64,000 nucleotides of DNA from the NCBI GenBank assembly GCA_038380435.1, contig JAWZYU010000018.1, positions 55,347,251 through 55,411,250 of the forward strand, written 5' to 3'. This DNA is from Ryuthela nishihirai (taxonomy: Eukaryota > Arthropoda > Arachnida > Araneae > Heptathelidae). Shown here one piece after another: positions 48,716 through 57,600 of the stretch. Position 1 is the stretch's first letter. Every line of letters begins with the position of its first letter. Both the position numbers and the translations under genes were made by a program. The notes under the pieces are model-generated. The model saw only the letters and a list, made by a program, of their open reading frames with translations. It did not search any database and was not told the origin of the DNA.

Positions 48716-49874
48716 GAAGCAGGTTGATCTTTTCGTCAAATTGCACACTGCTTTGGACGAGAGGTATCGGCAGTGGTACGATGGTGGCGTCGATGGTCAG
48801 AAGAGCATTCGCACACTCGCAGTCGTGGTCCCGGGCAACACAGAGTTGCGAACTTGCGATTGTATCAGGAGGGCGGAGGTGGCACAGCGGAGGGAGGTGG
48901 CACAGCGGACGGGACTACAGAGGACGGGACTCGGGAGGTGGCACAGCGGACGGCTACGGCGACACAAATTCGATTCTCTGTCGTACCAAAGGTACCAAGA
49001 ACGATACACAATCGTCTTTTGGAAGCAGGACTACGGTCACGTGTGCCGCTGGCATGGTCACCACTGTCACCTCGTCACTGTTGAGCACTTTGCAGTGGTA
49101 TCATGAATGAGTTCATTGGAGAGAAGAATGACAGTCTGTGGTCTTCAGTGATGACCGCTGATTCTGCTTAGGAGCGTTTAATGGTCGTTTACGCCTCCGA
49201 AGGCGACAAGGTGAGCGGCTACTTCCATCTTGCATCCGCCAGCGATACACAGGGCACACGCCGGGCTTCATGGTGTAGGGAGCGATTAGCTATCACTCTC
49301 GTACGTGTCTGGTGTTTGTACAGGGTACACTGAATAGCAATACGTACGTCAGCGACATCGTACAGCCGGTCGTCCTCCCATAATTTAGTGTAATCCCAAA
49401 TGCGATATTCCAACAGGATAACGCCCGCCCACACTCCGCCGGGACAACTCAACATGCTCTTCAGACAGTGCACCAACTCTCTTGGTCAACATGCTCTCCG
49501 GACTTGTCTCCAATCGATCATGTCTGGGACTGAATCGGACAAAGACTCTTCCGCTGATCGCGGCATGCAACGACCATCGCTGAATTACGCGTCAAAATTG
49601 AAAGCACATGAAATTGTATCCCCCAGCGTGATATCTAGCAATTATACCGATTGCATGCCAGATTGGAAGCTTGTATTATTGCTGCTTGAGGAGGTTCAAC
49701 ATCTTATTAAAATGTACCTTCTGTAAAATGTAATACTCATTAAAAGGTACAATAAACATTGAATCACTTCACACGTATGATCACTGTCCTTTCTCAGCAA
49801 GTTGTTTCAACTAAATAAATCTCATAGATTACTCTTCGACTGCTAACGGAATTTTTTTTAAATTTTGGCCAGTG

Positions 49875-50000
49875 TATTTCATGCATTGCTAGGAAGTTAT
49901 GGGGCTTCCAAGTTAGATTCCTATTAACATATCATGGACATTCTCTAATAGTTTGGTAAGACACTGTAGATATTTATAATTTGGAACACATGGTATTATC
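49875..50000 (+). repeat. Dispersed repeat F, copy B, right part
   Basis: 'gaagttatggggcttccaag', 'ttagattcctattaaca' and 'ggtaagacactgtag' continue the family where 47802 left off. This shows that the Tc1-like element landed inside an existing copy. Confidence 0.75.
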
Positions 50001-50354
50001 TTTGTGTATGAAAAATTAGTAGAACAAGACATTTCTCTTTTATGATACGAAGTGTTTAGCATTAAGCAAATATTATAAGCTCCAATATTTCTATTGCTGG
50101 GTAATAATTAATACGAATTTTTATGGATCACGTATGAGTTGTTTCTTAATTAATTTCAAAACTTTGTTCACTTAGGAGATGAAATGATGAAATGAACTGA
50201 GGTTTAAATTAATATAACTTGAAGACTGAGCTGAGTTCCTCTACATTCCCCCTCTCCTTCCTCAGCCTCTAGCACTTTTCCGACGGATAGCTGGAGGCTG
50301 AGATCATAAAGACCACATAGTTCGAAAAGTTGGATTGTCTTTGTCTCTACAGCG

Positions 50355-50560
50355 CTTGGACATTCGGGTGATGGAGTGCTTAGGGTGCTCAATTACTGAT
50401 TTCAGAGATCTGAGTTCCAGTCACGAATAAAGCACGATGTTTTCGTTGTGTTATCGTTCTGATGAGGTCTTGCCTTCTTCACAGATTTTCTCTGTGTAGG
50501 GTTATACTGAGAAGTTCCTGTCAGACCTCGGTGACAAGCAGCTGCTTTAGAGGCTTTTCA
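50355..50560 (+). mobile_element. SINE family 1, diverged copy
   Basis: 'tgagttccagtcacgaataa' stands at the B box (degraded), then 'ctgatgaggtcttgcct', 'ctgagaagttcctgtcag' and 'gacaagcagctgcttta'. The conserved 3' domain is much better kept than the promoter head. Confidence 0.78.
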
Positions 50561-50874
50561 TGTTTTACGGTTTCAGGTTTAGAAGATAAAATCGCTGCTG
50601 AATATAATGAATGATTTTAATTCGCAGATTTATCTTCAAAAGAAAGCCAAATGCAAGAGGCTCGAAACGAAATTAATTGCAGGGAGGGGAAATATCCATG
50701 TATGGACGATTTATTTGTGCTTGGTACCTTTAAAATTTCTTTTCCAAGAGAGATTGTGTGCTAAGAAATTTACTCAAATAAACGTTTAAATCAGGTTTTA
50801 ACAAGATGGTGTGGCATAATAGCAAATAGAGGAATTGGCTTTTTTAGAAACAAATTCAAGATTAGTATTAAAGG

Positions 50875-50982
50875 ATTGGATTATTACATCTGAGAGGCAC
50901 TTTTGTTTACACAATGGGCTAAATATGTCTCAGACAAGGTTTTAAAATAGGAAGCGCTAAACATCTATTAGAAGACAAATAG
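50875..50982 (-). mobile_element. SINE family 2, part 1 (split by a solo LTR)
   Basis: 'tgagaggcacttttgtttac' and 'acacaatgggctaaatatgt' are the family's 3' end in reverse. The copy breaks at 'gaagacaaatag' where the LTR begins and continues at 52066. Confidence 0.8.
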
Positions 50983-51370
50983 TGTCATGTCCCCCGAATT
51001 TTATGCTTATTTATTTATTGCTGTATTTTTTTGTATTCTATTATTGTATATATTTTTATGTGTTCTTGGAAATGTTTGTGCTGGGATGACTCACGAAGTT
51101 GCTTTTTCGGATCTAAAGCGGCTGCATGCAAGTAATGAAACCAGCTCCAGAAGTTGTTTATGGCCGTAAATGACTAGCCTAGGGCGCTAGTGCAGCGACG
51201 AGGCTAGGCGGTAGATTTCAAGCATTTGTTTTGGTGCGAGCACGTTGAGCGAGAGGTCGTGTCCACAAGCATCGGAAGGACGCCGCTCATACTCAAAGGA
51301 AACCCTTGGAGTGAGGGTGCGATTCCAAAGGGGAATCGAGATTCTTGTGTGAATCTGTTTTGTTCTTGTG

Positions 51371-51691
51371 GTTCAGAAAGAACCAGAGTGTAGGCAAAGG
51401 TTGGTTATCCTTTCGCCGAGTTTTGAGGTCTGTAAAGTGAGGATTCACAAAGCGTTCGATTCTCCACCTCATTGTTAATGTTTGCAGCAGCAAGGCAGCA
51501 AAGGCTCACGGAGTTGAGCGGTGAATCTGATAACAGTTTTGTGGATTCAGAGCGAACCACAGTATAGGCAAAGGTTGATTATCCTTTCGCCGAGGTTGAG
51601 GTCTGTAAAGTGATAACTTGCAGGTTGTGCGATTCTCCACCTCATTATTAATGTTTGCAGCAGCAAAGCAGCAAAGGCCCACGGAGTTTAG
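51371..51691 (+). repeat. 174-bp tandem duplication in the LTR
   Basis: 'taggcaaaggttggttatcc', 'tttcgccgag', 'gaggtctgtaaagtga', 'cgattctccacctcatt' and 'tttgcagcagcaa' occur twice, at a spacing of 174 bp (51380 and 51554). It lies upstream of the TATA-like motif, where LTR enhancers are often duplicated. Confidence 0.9.
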
Positions 51692-51932
51692 CGCATTCCC
51701 AGCACATAGCTGTATAAATATATTCCTATCTAACTCTCGTGCAGTAAATTGATGGACTATTGTTATTCATCATTCAACGCAGCGAACATCGGGCATACAG
51801 TGCCACGGAACTAAAATAACCCACGAACCTGTCTTTTCACCGAAGTAAGGGTGAAATAATTTTTAAGCAACAATCGCATCGTCCTCCGGCGGCCACGACG
51901 TTTGGCTCAGTCTCCATAGATCTGAAAAGAGA

Positions 51933-52065
51933 GGACATCACATCTGGCCCAGTCAGACAGTTTCCGAACACAGGTCATCACATCTGGCCCAGTCGGACAG
52001 TTTCCGAACACAGGTCATCACATCTGATTTAATCCTACAGGATCCGAACGTTTTGGATCATCACA
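51933..52065 (+). repeat. Three 40-bp units at the LTR end
   Basis: 'catcacatctggcccagtc' with 'gacagtttccgaacacagg' is repeated at about 51935 and 51976. A third, diverged unit starts at 52016. Confidence 0.9.
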
Positions 52066-52325
52066 GATAGAAGCCTCCCATTAATGCCATCCAGATGGTT
52101 CTAACAGGTGCACAGGGCATGGCTCACTTGCAAACAGAGCCATGCTTAATGTCCTATGCAACAGGGAAAGGTCGTCACTTTTCCAAGCGACATCGGTACA
52201 CCCTTTCCCTCCGATGCAACAACCGGAGTTAGCAGAGAAAATTTTCAACACAGCCATAGTTGAGACTCGAACCTGGGAACGGCAGATTACGAGTATAGCG
52301 CGCTACCCACTGAGCCAAACCCTGT
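52066..52325 (-). mobile_element. SINE family 2, part 2 with tRNA-like head
   Basis: It continues the family with 'agaagcctcccattaatgcc', 'atccagatgg' and 'gtgcacagggcatggctcac'. It ends with 'gagactcgaacctgggaacg' (B box in reverse) and 'gtatagcgcgctacccactg' then 'agccaaac' (A-box head). Confidence 0.85.
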
Positions 52326-52742
52326 CTCAGTACTAAACGAAATCAAGACCAGAATTAATGCAATCATTAATCAATTTCATTATTTTCATTTCGTTAAGTT
52401 ATAAATAAATAAATTTTCGGAAATGAATAGAACATTATTGTCTTTTACCTTAATGATGGTATATGAGTGTTTCTTATTTTAAAATCGGAGAAAATAATCT
52501 TTGAAAATTGATCTTGAGTTAAAAAATGTGCGACTAATGTTACACTGCTTTTTCTTTTCTTCATTGTGAATAAAATTGGGAATCAAATATCTAATTGCTA
52601 CAATGGTCAATAAACTATCTACAGTTTGAGTCATTTCTATTTATATGAACAAACGTGCATATTAAAGGTGAGTTCGGCTCAATTTTTCCGCTCGAATCGC
52701 CCGCCTGAGCACGAAATCATTTAGCCCAAGTCCACCCGATTC

Positions 52743-54230
52743 CAAACCATTTCGGCAATTGTAGAGTCCGAACCATTTGGAAAATTGTTGCCCGAACCAT
52801 TTCGACAATTGTTAAGCGCAAACTAATTCGACAAGTGTTGGGCCAGAATTTGCTGGGCCCAAACAATTGTTGAGCCAGAACCAGTTCGAAAATAAATGAT
52901 CCCTAACCATTTCGAAAATTTTTGAGCCCAAACCATTTCGAAAATTGTTGAAACCCAACCATTGTGCAAATTGTTGAGCCTGAACTGTTTCGATAATTGT
53001 TGAGTTCGAACCATTTCGATAATTGTTGAGTTCTAACCATTTCGAAAATTGCTGAATCCCAACCATTTCGAAAATTGCTGAATCCGAACCATTTCTCAAA
53101 TCGTTGCCCGAACCCTTTTCACTTTTGTTGGGCCCGAACCATTTCGACAATTGTTGAGCTCCAACTATTTCGACAATTGTTAAGCCTGAATCATTTCAAA
53201 AATTGTTGAGCCCAATTCGAAGATTAATGAGTCCGAACCATTTCGAAAATAGTTGAATCCGAACCATTCCGTAAATTGTTGAACCCGGACCATTTCGACG
53301 ATTGCTGAATCTGATTCATTTCTACAGTTCTTGAGCTCGAACCCATCGACAGTTGTTGGGTTTGAACCATTTCGACGATTGTTGAACTCAAACCATTTCG
53401 ACAATGGTTGAACCCAAACCATTTCGACAATTGTTCAGCTCAAACTATTTCGACGATTGTTAAGCCTGAACAATTTCGAAAATTGTTTTTCCCGAAATAG
53501 GACGAAAATTGATGAGCCAGAACCATTTCGAAAATTGTTGCTCCCGAAATAGTTCGAAAATTGTTGAGTCCGAACCGTTTCGAAAATGATGAGCCCAAAC
53601 CATTTCGACAATTGTTGAGCCTGAAACATTTCGAGAATTGCTGTACCCGAAGCAGTTAGAAAATTGTTGAGTCCAAACCATTTCGACAATTGTTGAGCTC
53701 GAACTCTTTCAACAATCATTGAACCTGAACCAGTTCGAAAATTATTGAGCCTATACTATTTCGAAAATTGCTGAACCCGAACCATTTCGATAATTGTTGT
53801 GTTCTAACCATTTCGAACATTTTTGAGCCTGAACCATTTTGAAAATTGCTGAGCCCGAACCATTTCGACAATTGTTGAGCTCGAACTCTTTCGACAATCA
53901 TTGAACCTGAACCAGTTCGAAAATTATTGAGCCTATACTATTTCGAAAATTGCTGAACCCAAACCATTTCGATAATTGTTGTGCTCTAACCATTTCGAAC
54001 ATTTTTGAGCCTGAACCATTTTGAAAATTGCTGAGCCCGAACCATTTCTAAAATTGTTGATGCCGAACCATTTCGACAATTGCTGAGCCAAAACCATTTC
54101 GACATGTGTTGAGCTCGAATCCTTATGACAATTGTTGAGCCTGAACCATTTCGAAAATTGTTGAATCCGACCATTTCAAAATATGTTTTAATCATTTCGA
54201 TAATTATTAAGTTCGAACCATATCGACATA
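52743..54230 (-). repeat. 26-bp satellite, about 57 units
   Basis: The unit on the plus strand is 'aaccatttcgacaattgttg' followed by 'agcccg', with variable positions and the 12-bp palindrome 'caacaattgttg' spanning its centre. Most units are exactly 26 bp. Because 26 is not a multiple of three, each minus frame reads the same 26-residue cycle ('RAQQLSKWF', 'GLNNCRNG', 'SGSTIVEMV') and none of its three phases holds a stop. Overlapping minus open frames of 61-112 codons result. The plus strand has regular TGA stops. No promoter, splice context or known domain supports translation, so it is annotated as a satellite. Confidence 0.95.
53695..54058 (-). repeat. Higher-order repeat: two 182-bp blocks
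   Basis: 'gagctcgaactctttc' at 53695 recurs at 53877, and the seven 26-bp units that follow match in order, including odd variants such as 'gcctatactatttcg' and 'ttgtgttctaacc'. 182 = 7 x 26, so the block was duplicated as a whole. Confidence 0.9.
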
Positions 54231-54746
54231 ATATGCTAGGAGTAGCACTTATGTTCTTCCGCTCTGTGTATAGCATTGAGATACGTTCTCATTAATTTTA
54301 TTACGTATGTGTGTGCATTCCAAAATTTACTACCAAGTTATTTGTTAGATAACTTTGAAGTTGTGTTTTACTGTTTACTTTTTTTTTTCAAAATCGAAAT
54401 CAGATTTACCCAAAACAAAGCTGCACCTTTGACATAAGTTTCATTTTCAACCTTTTTGAATGATGGAAAACGAAAGTAATAAAATGCTGCACTTCACAAT
54501 AAATATAAATAAAAATCATCATTCCGTTATCCACTGAATTACCTTAAAAGATAATATCAATCGAAATCATTCTATGTCCTGTGACCTAATCACCAGCGCA
54601 TGAAATCAAAGAGAAAAAAAGATATCTTGCAGATGTTTCCTTCTTGGACACATTATCCCTGACATAATACTGGCAACCAGGCAAGGACCAGTCATAAATG
54701 TCTAATAAAGTTTCACGATAAGTCCGCGACTGAGATAGGGCGATGC

Positions 54747-54940
54747 TATAAAAACTTCCAGAAGGAAGATATTAACCTGGGGCGACAGAAAATGTGGTTC
54801 TCGCGCCTAGGTGATGTACCCACTGACACAGTTCGTGCTGAAAACAAACGGTCGTGGAGGCTGTGGTCGGTGCGTTCCGTACCAAGGCAGTAAAGTTAAA
54901 TAAAGATGAACCCCGCAGTTTCTTGCATGCTATCGGTGAG
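54747..54940 (+). promoter_or_regulatory. Candidate promoter and first exon
   Basis: TATAAAA at 54747-54753 is followed about 155 bp later by 'taaataaagATGAACC' (ATG at 54906) and a strong splice-donor-like 'tatcg|gtgagc' at 54935/54936. The ten codons before the donor read 'MNPAVSCMLS', hydrophobic enough to open a signal peptide. A tiny first exon cut inside the signal peptide is common in arthropod secreted-protein genes. No downstream exon was found in this window, so this is only a candidate. Confidence 0.25.
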
Positions 54941-55113
54941 CGTTTCCGTTTTCCTCCGAATTAATGGAGAGCGTTAGTTATGCTCATGACAGTTCACTTA
55001 AAACCTGAAAATTTCGTCAAATGCGCAGTGCTGGGAGCAGGAATAGTTTTATTTGTTACAAGTGTTGCGGAAGGGAAAAAAGAGTTAAGGAAACAAAATA
55101 TTGTGATGCTTCT

Positions 55114-55174
55114 TTTTAGCGCGTTTTCAGTGAAAACGCGCTAAAACAGAACGACAAAGTGAAAACTTTGTCGT
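55114..55174. repeat. Two adjacent perfect hairpins
   Basis: 'ttttagcgcgttttca' (55114-55129) pairs with 55131-55146 around one base. 'acgacaaagt' (55151-55160) pairs with 'actttgtcgt' (55165-55174) around 'gaaa'. Both are GC-richer than the flanks. Confidence 0.92.
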
Positions 55175-55374
55175 CTGTCAGCTTATAGGCATTCAACTCT
55201 TTTGGGTTTAGAAATAAATTAAAAATAATTTTTGTGTTAGATATGCATGGGAAAAAAATATTAAGTTTCTCATTTTCAGGGCCTCATGTTAGCTAAAGTA
55301 GCGTACTCTCTAATGGATTAAAATGTAAAAAAATATCACATTTTATATAAATATGCACACTATTTATGCACAGA

Positions 55375-55580
55375 TTTCAAATTTTGATGGCAGCAATGAT
55401 TTTCCCCTTTACCCACGGGGAGTGTAAGGGGGTAAATGCAAATTGTTTTAATGAGATAAATGAAGAATTATTTCCATGTTGCATAGATACTAGTAAAATA
55501 TTGCTATTTGTAATTTCCTAATCATTCATTGGCTTTAATTTCCATTTTTAGAGTGTGCTAAAGCCAGTGTATGGAAAACC
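55375..55580 (+). repeat. Dispersed repeat D, copy 1
   Basis: 'gatggcagcaatgatttt', 'cctttaccca', 'actagtaaaatattg' and 'aatcattcattgg' follow in the same order as at 61680-61875. No coding capacity is seen. Confidence 0.55.
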
Positions 55581-56180
55581 GTTACTAGCTGGAATGCTGG
55601 AAAAGTTAGAAAATACTAAACTTTAAAATTATAACTTTTTTTAATTATTTATGTATTCAACAATTACAATTAAATCATTTCTATTTACAGATGTCCCGCA
55701 AACCTAACAGCTTATCTGCCGGAGAGAATAATACATTGATATATTCTGTAGTATTTTACACCTTCATTCTGTCTTCATTCGCTGATCTTAATATAGTTAC
55801 ACCTCGTTGCATTTATAATACAATTTCATTTGAAAATTTCCACATTAAATAATTTGCTCTCTTTACTACAATTTTACCAATTTTCATTTCGAATATTTCG
55901 AAATGACATTGGAATTTTTATACCCAGATTTAGCATTACATAATTTGTTAGTAGATGTTAATAATAATTTTTTAATTTATTTGTAAAAAATATTTAATTT
56001 CGTTTTTAATTCTCTAAAGGAATTACGGCTAGCAATTCCCTTGATAAGAAATTGAAACTATATGGAATTTTGTAGCCGCTTGTGTACTTCCCATAGTTAT
56101 TTGTAAAAATCGGCAGTTGTGAATAATTATTTTCCTTAAAGCATATTTTTTTATCATGTTGGACTTTAATTTTATGTGTA
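55581..56180. other. No gene recognised
   Basis: AT-rich DNA downstream of the CR1-like LINE 3' end. Confidence 0.4.
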
Positions 56181-57600
56181 TTGTCAAAAAATATTACGCC
56201 TGATTATGTTATATTTACATAGGCTCTGGTAAGGTAAAATATCCAAGTAAATAAATCTATTTTGGGCTGTAATTAGATGTGTACGGTGTTTAATTGGCAT
56301 AATATTTTTAGTTATTGAGGATTGAATATGTTCTATTTTTCTAATATTTGTTAAGTTGGTTGTGCTATATATGGTTATGGCATAATTTAAGACGGACTGA
56401 CACATTGCTTTATAAAACATGTTACTGTTGGTATCCATAACATGTAATTTTTTTTTTAATTTCAAAAGTACAATCCTTAATGTGCCGCAGATTTCCTCAG
56501 TATGGACATTCCATCGGATGGTATTGTCGAGATATAATCTAAGATATTTAATTTTATGTACAGTCGCTCAAAAAAGTATCCGAACACTATGGTTGATTAC
56601 AGAATTGAGAAAAAATAACTGGCAACGATTTTTTAGAAATTAGTGATCTGGAAACCTTCGTGTCACGTGACACGAAGATTACCAGATCACTAATTTCTAA
56701 AAAAAAATCGTTGCCAGTTATTTTTTCTCAATTCTGTAATCAACCATAGTGTTCGGATACTTTTTTGAACGACTGTACTCTGTCAATTCTGATGCAGTTG
56801 CAGTTTTCTAGCTCAAAAATGATTCCCTTTTTTGTGCAGTTTAATTTGTGTGTTGTTGTTAATTTTGGAAGATGATGATTTTGACAGATGAATGAAAAGT
56901 CGTCCATTTGGTTTTATTCGTATTTAAATAAAGTCTATTAGAGTTTAACCATCGTTTAATAATATTATAGTCTTTTTGTATTTGTTTAACCGCATCTTTT
57001 CCGACTTGTTTACATTAACTAAACTATATCATCGGTATATACTACATTATACTATTTAGTTTCAGTTTTGTTAAGTGATTTATGCAAATCAGAAATAAAA
57101 GCGGGTCTAAAATAGATCCTTGAGGAACACGAAGTTAACCATACTTTTCTCTGCAGATGTTGTTAATTTTAGTTACTGTAAATCTATTTGATAAGTAGCT
57201 TTGAAACCAATGTAATGCAGTGCCTCTAATTCCACAGTTTTCTAATTTCTGTAAAAGAATTTATTGATCCAAAGTGTCAAAGGCTTTCTGTAAATCTAGA
57301 AACACTGCAACCGCATTGTCACCTTTATCAGTAAATTTCGTTAGTAAGTTCTCGGTACATTTCCCCTTTTGGAACCCATACTGATTTTCACTGAGAATGT
57401 TATGTTTCTTAAGAAATTTATATAAAGTATTGTATACATATTTTTCCAGTATTTTATGCCCAGAAGATAAAATATCATTGGGTCTGTAATTAGTTACAAT
57501 TGATTTCGTTCCTCCTTTGAATATTGATCGAAGAATTGCCGTTTTAAGCTCAGTTGCCATTGTTTTAAAATATTTATTTCAAAATTACACCTCTGTATAT
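56181..57600 (-). mobile_element. CR1/L2-like LINE, reverse transcriptase part
   Basis: Minus strand. 57560-57261 encodes 'KTAILRSIFKGGTKSIVTNY' then 'NQYGFQKGKCTENL' and 'AVAVFLDLQKAFDTLD', the finger and palm A region of a CR1/L2-type reverse transcriptase. Further down, 'VPQGSILDPLLF' (near 57130-57095) and 'YTDD' (57040-57029) are the next RT motifs; YTDD replaces the usual YADD. The C-terminus is at 56465-56184 ('MCQSVLNYAITIYSTTN'). Frameshifts, stops and a MITE insertion break the gene. The same element's endonuclease and ORF1 lie at 58955-60060. Confidence 0.85.
56561..56775. mobile_element. Palindromic MITE, complete 215-bp copy
   Basis: Bounded by TA on both sides, with ends 'cagtcgctcaaaaaagtatc' and its inverse 'gatacttttttgaacgactg'. 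The arms 56561-56666 and 56667-56775 are reverse complements along their whole length with few differences, meeting at 'gtgtcac|gtgacac' without a spacer. It sits inside the LINE reverse transcriptase region. Termini and TA target suggest a Tc1/mariner-mobilised element. Partial copies are at 12240, 20380 and 36649. Confidence 0.95.

Larger units (their letters stand above)
47803..49874 (+). mobile_element. Tc1-like element 3, split by a repeat F copy
   Basis: The termini 'cactggcggaaattgaaaaa' and (right end) 'aaattttggccagtg' are inverted repeats flanked by TA. The transposase N-terminus (48049: 'ATFFRLAKFEQSRT') is separated from its continuation 'SFRQIAHCFGR' (48727) by about 600 bp of repeat F plus a SINE. 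The rest reads 'RWWRRWSEEHSHTRSRGPG', 'RTIHNRLLEAGLRSRVPLA', 'VVFSDD' (first Asp codon 49150), 'FQQDNARPHSAG' (second Asp codon 49417) and 'DLSPIDHVWD' (codon 49516). The third catalytic residue is Asp where Tc1 has Glu, and the spacing is 32 residues where 34 is usual. At 48875-48950 'ggaggtggcacagcgga' has amplified to three copies inside the frame. Not functional. Confidence 0.9.
50983..52065 (+). mobile_element. Solo LTR, about 1.08 kb
   Basis: The segment begins TGTCATGTCC and ends ATCATCACA, giving TGT...ACA ends. It is flanked by 'aatag' (50978-50982) and 'gatag' (52066-52070), a 5-bp duplication with one difference. The SINE sequence is continuous once it is removed. A TATA-like 'gtataaatatatt' lies near 51709. 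There is no internal coding region or second LTR, so it is a solo LTR left by recombination between LTRs. The superfamily (Gypsy or other) cannot be told from the LTR alone. Strand is assigned from the TATA motif. Confidence 0.82.

Noticed and set aside
48724..49110. Three overlapping plus-strand open frames as separate genes
   Set aside because: All are the frameshifted middle of one Tc1-like transposase, kept open by local GC-rich repeats.
52812..53150. 112-codon protein-coding gene
   Set aside because: The frame is an automatic result of the stop-free satellite unit; there is no promoter, splice site or domain.
52743..54230. CRISPR array
   Set aside because: The 26-bp units are contiguous with no unique spacers and the context is eukaryotic.
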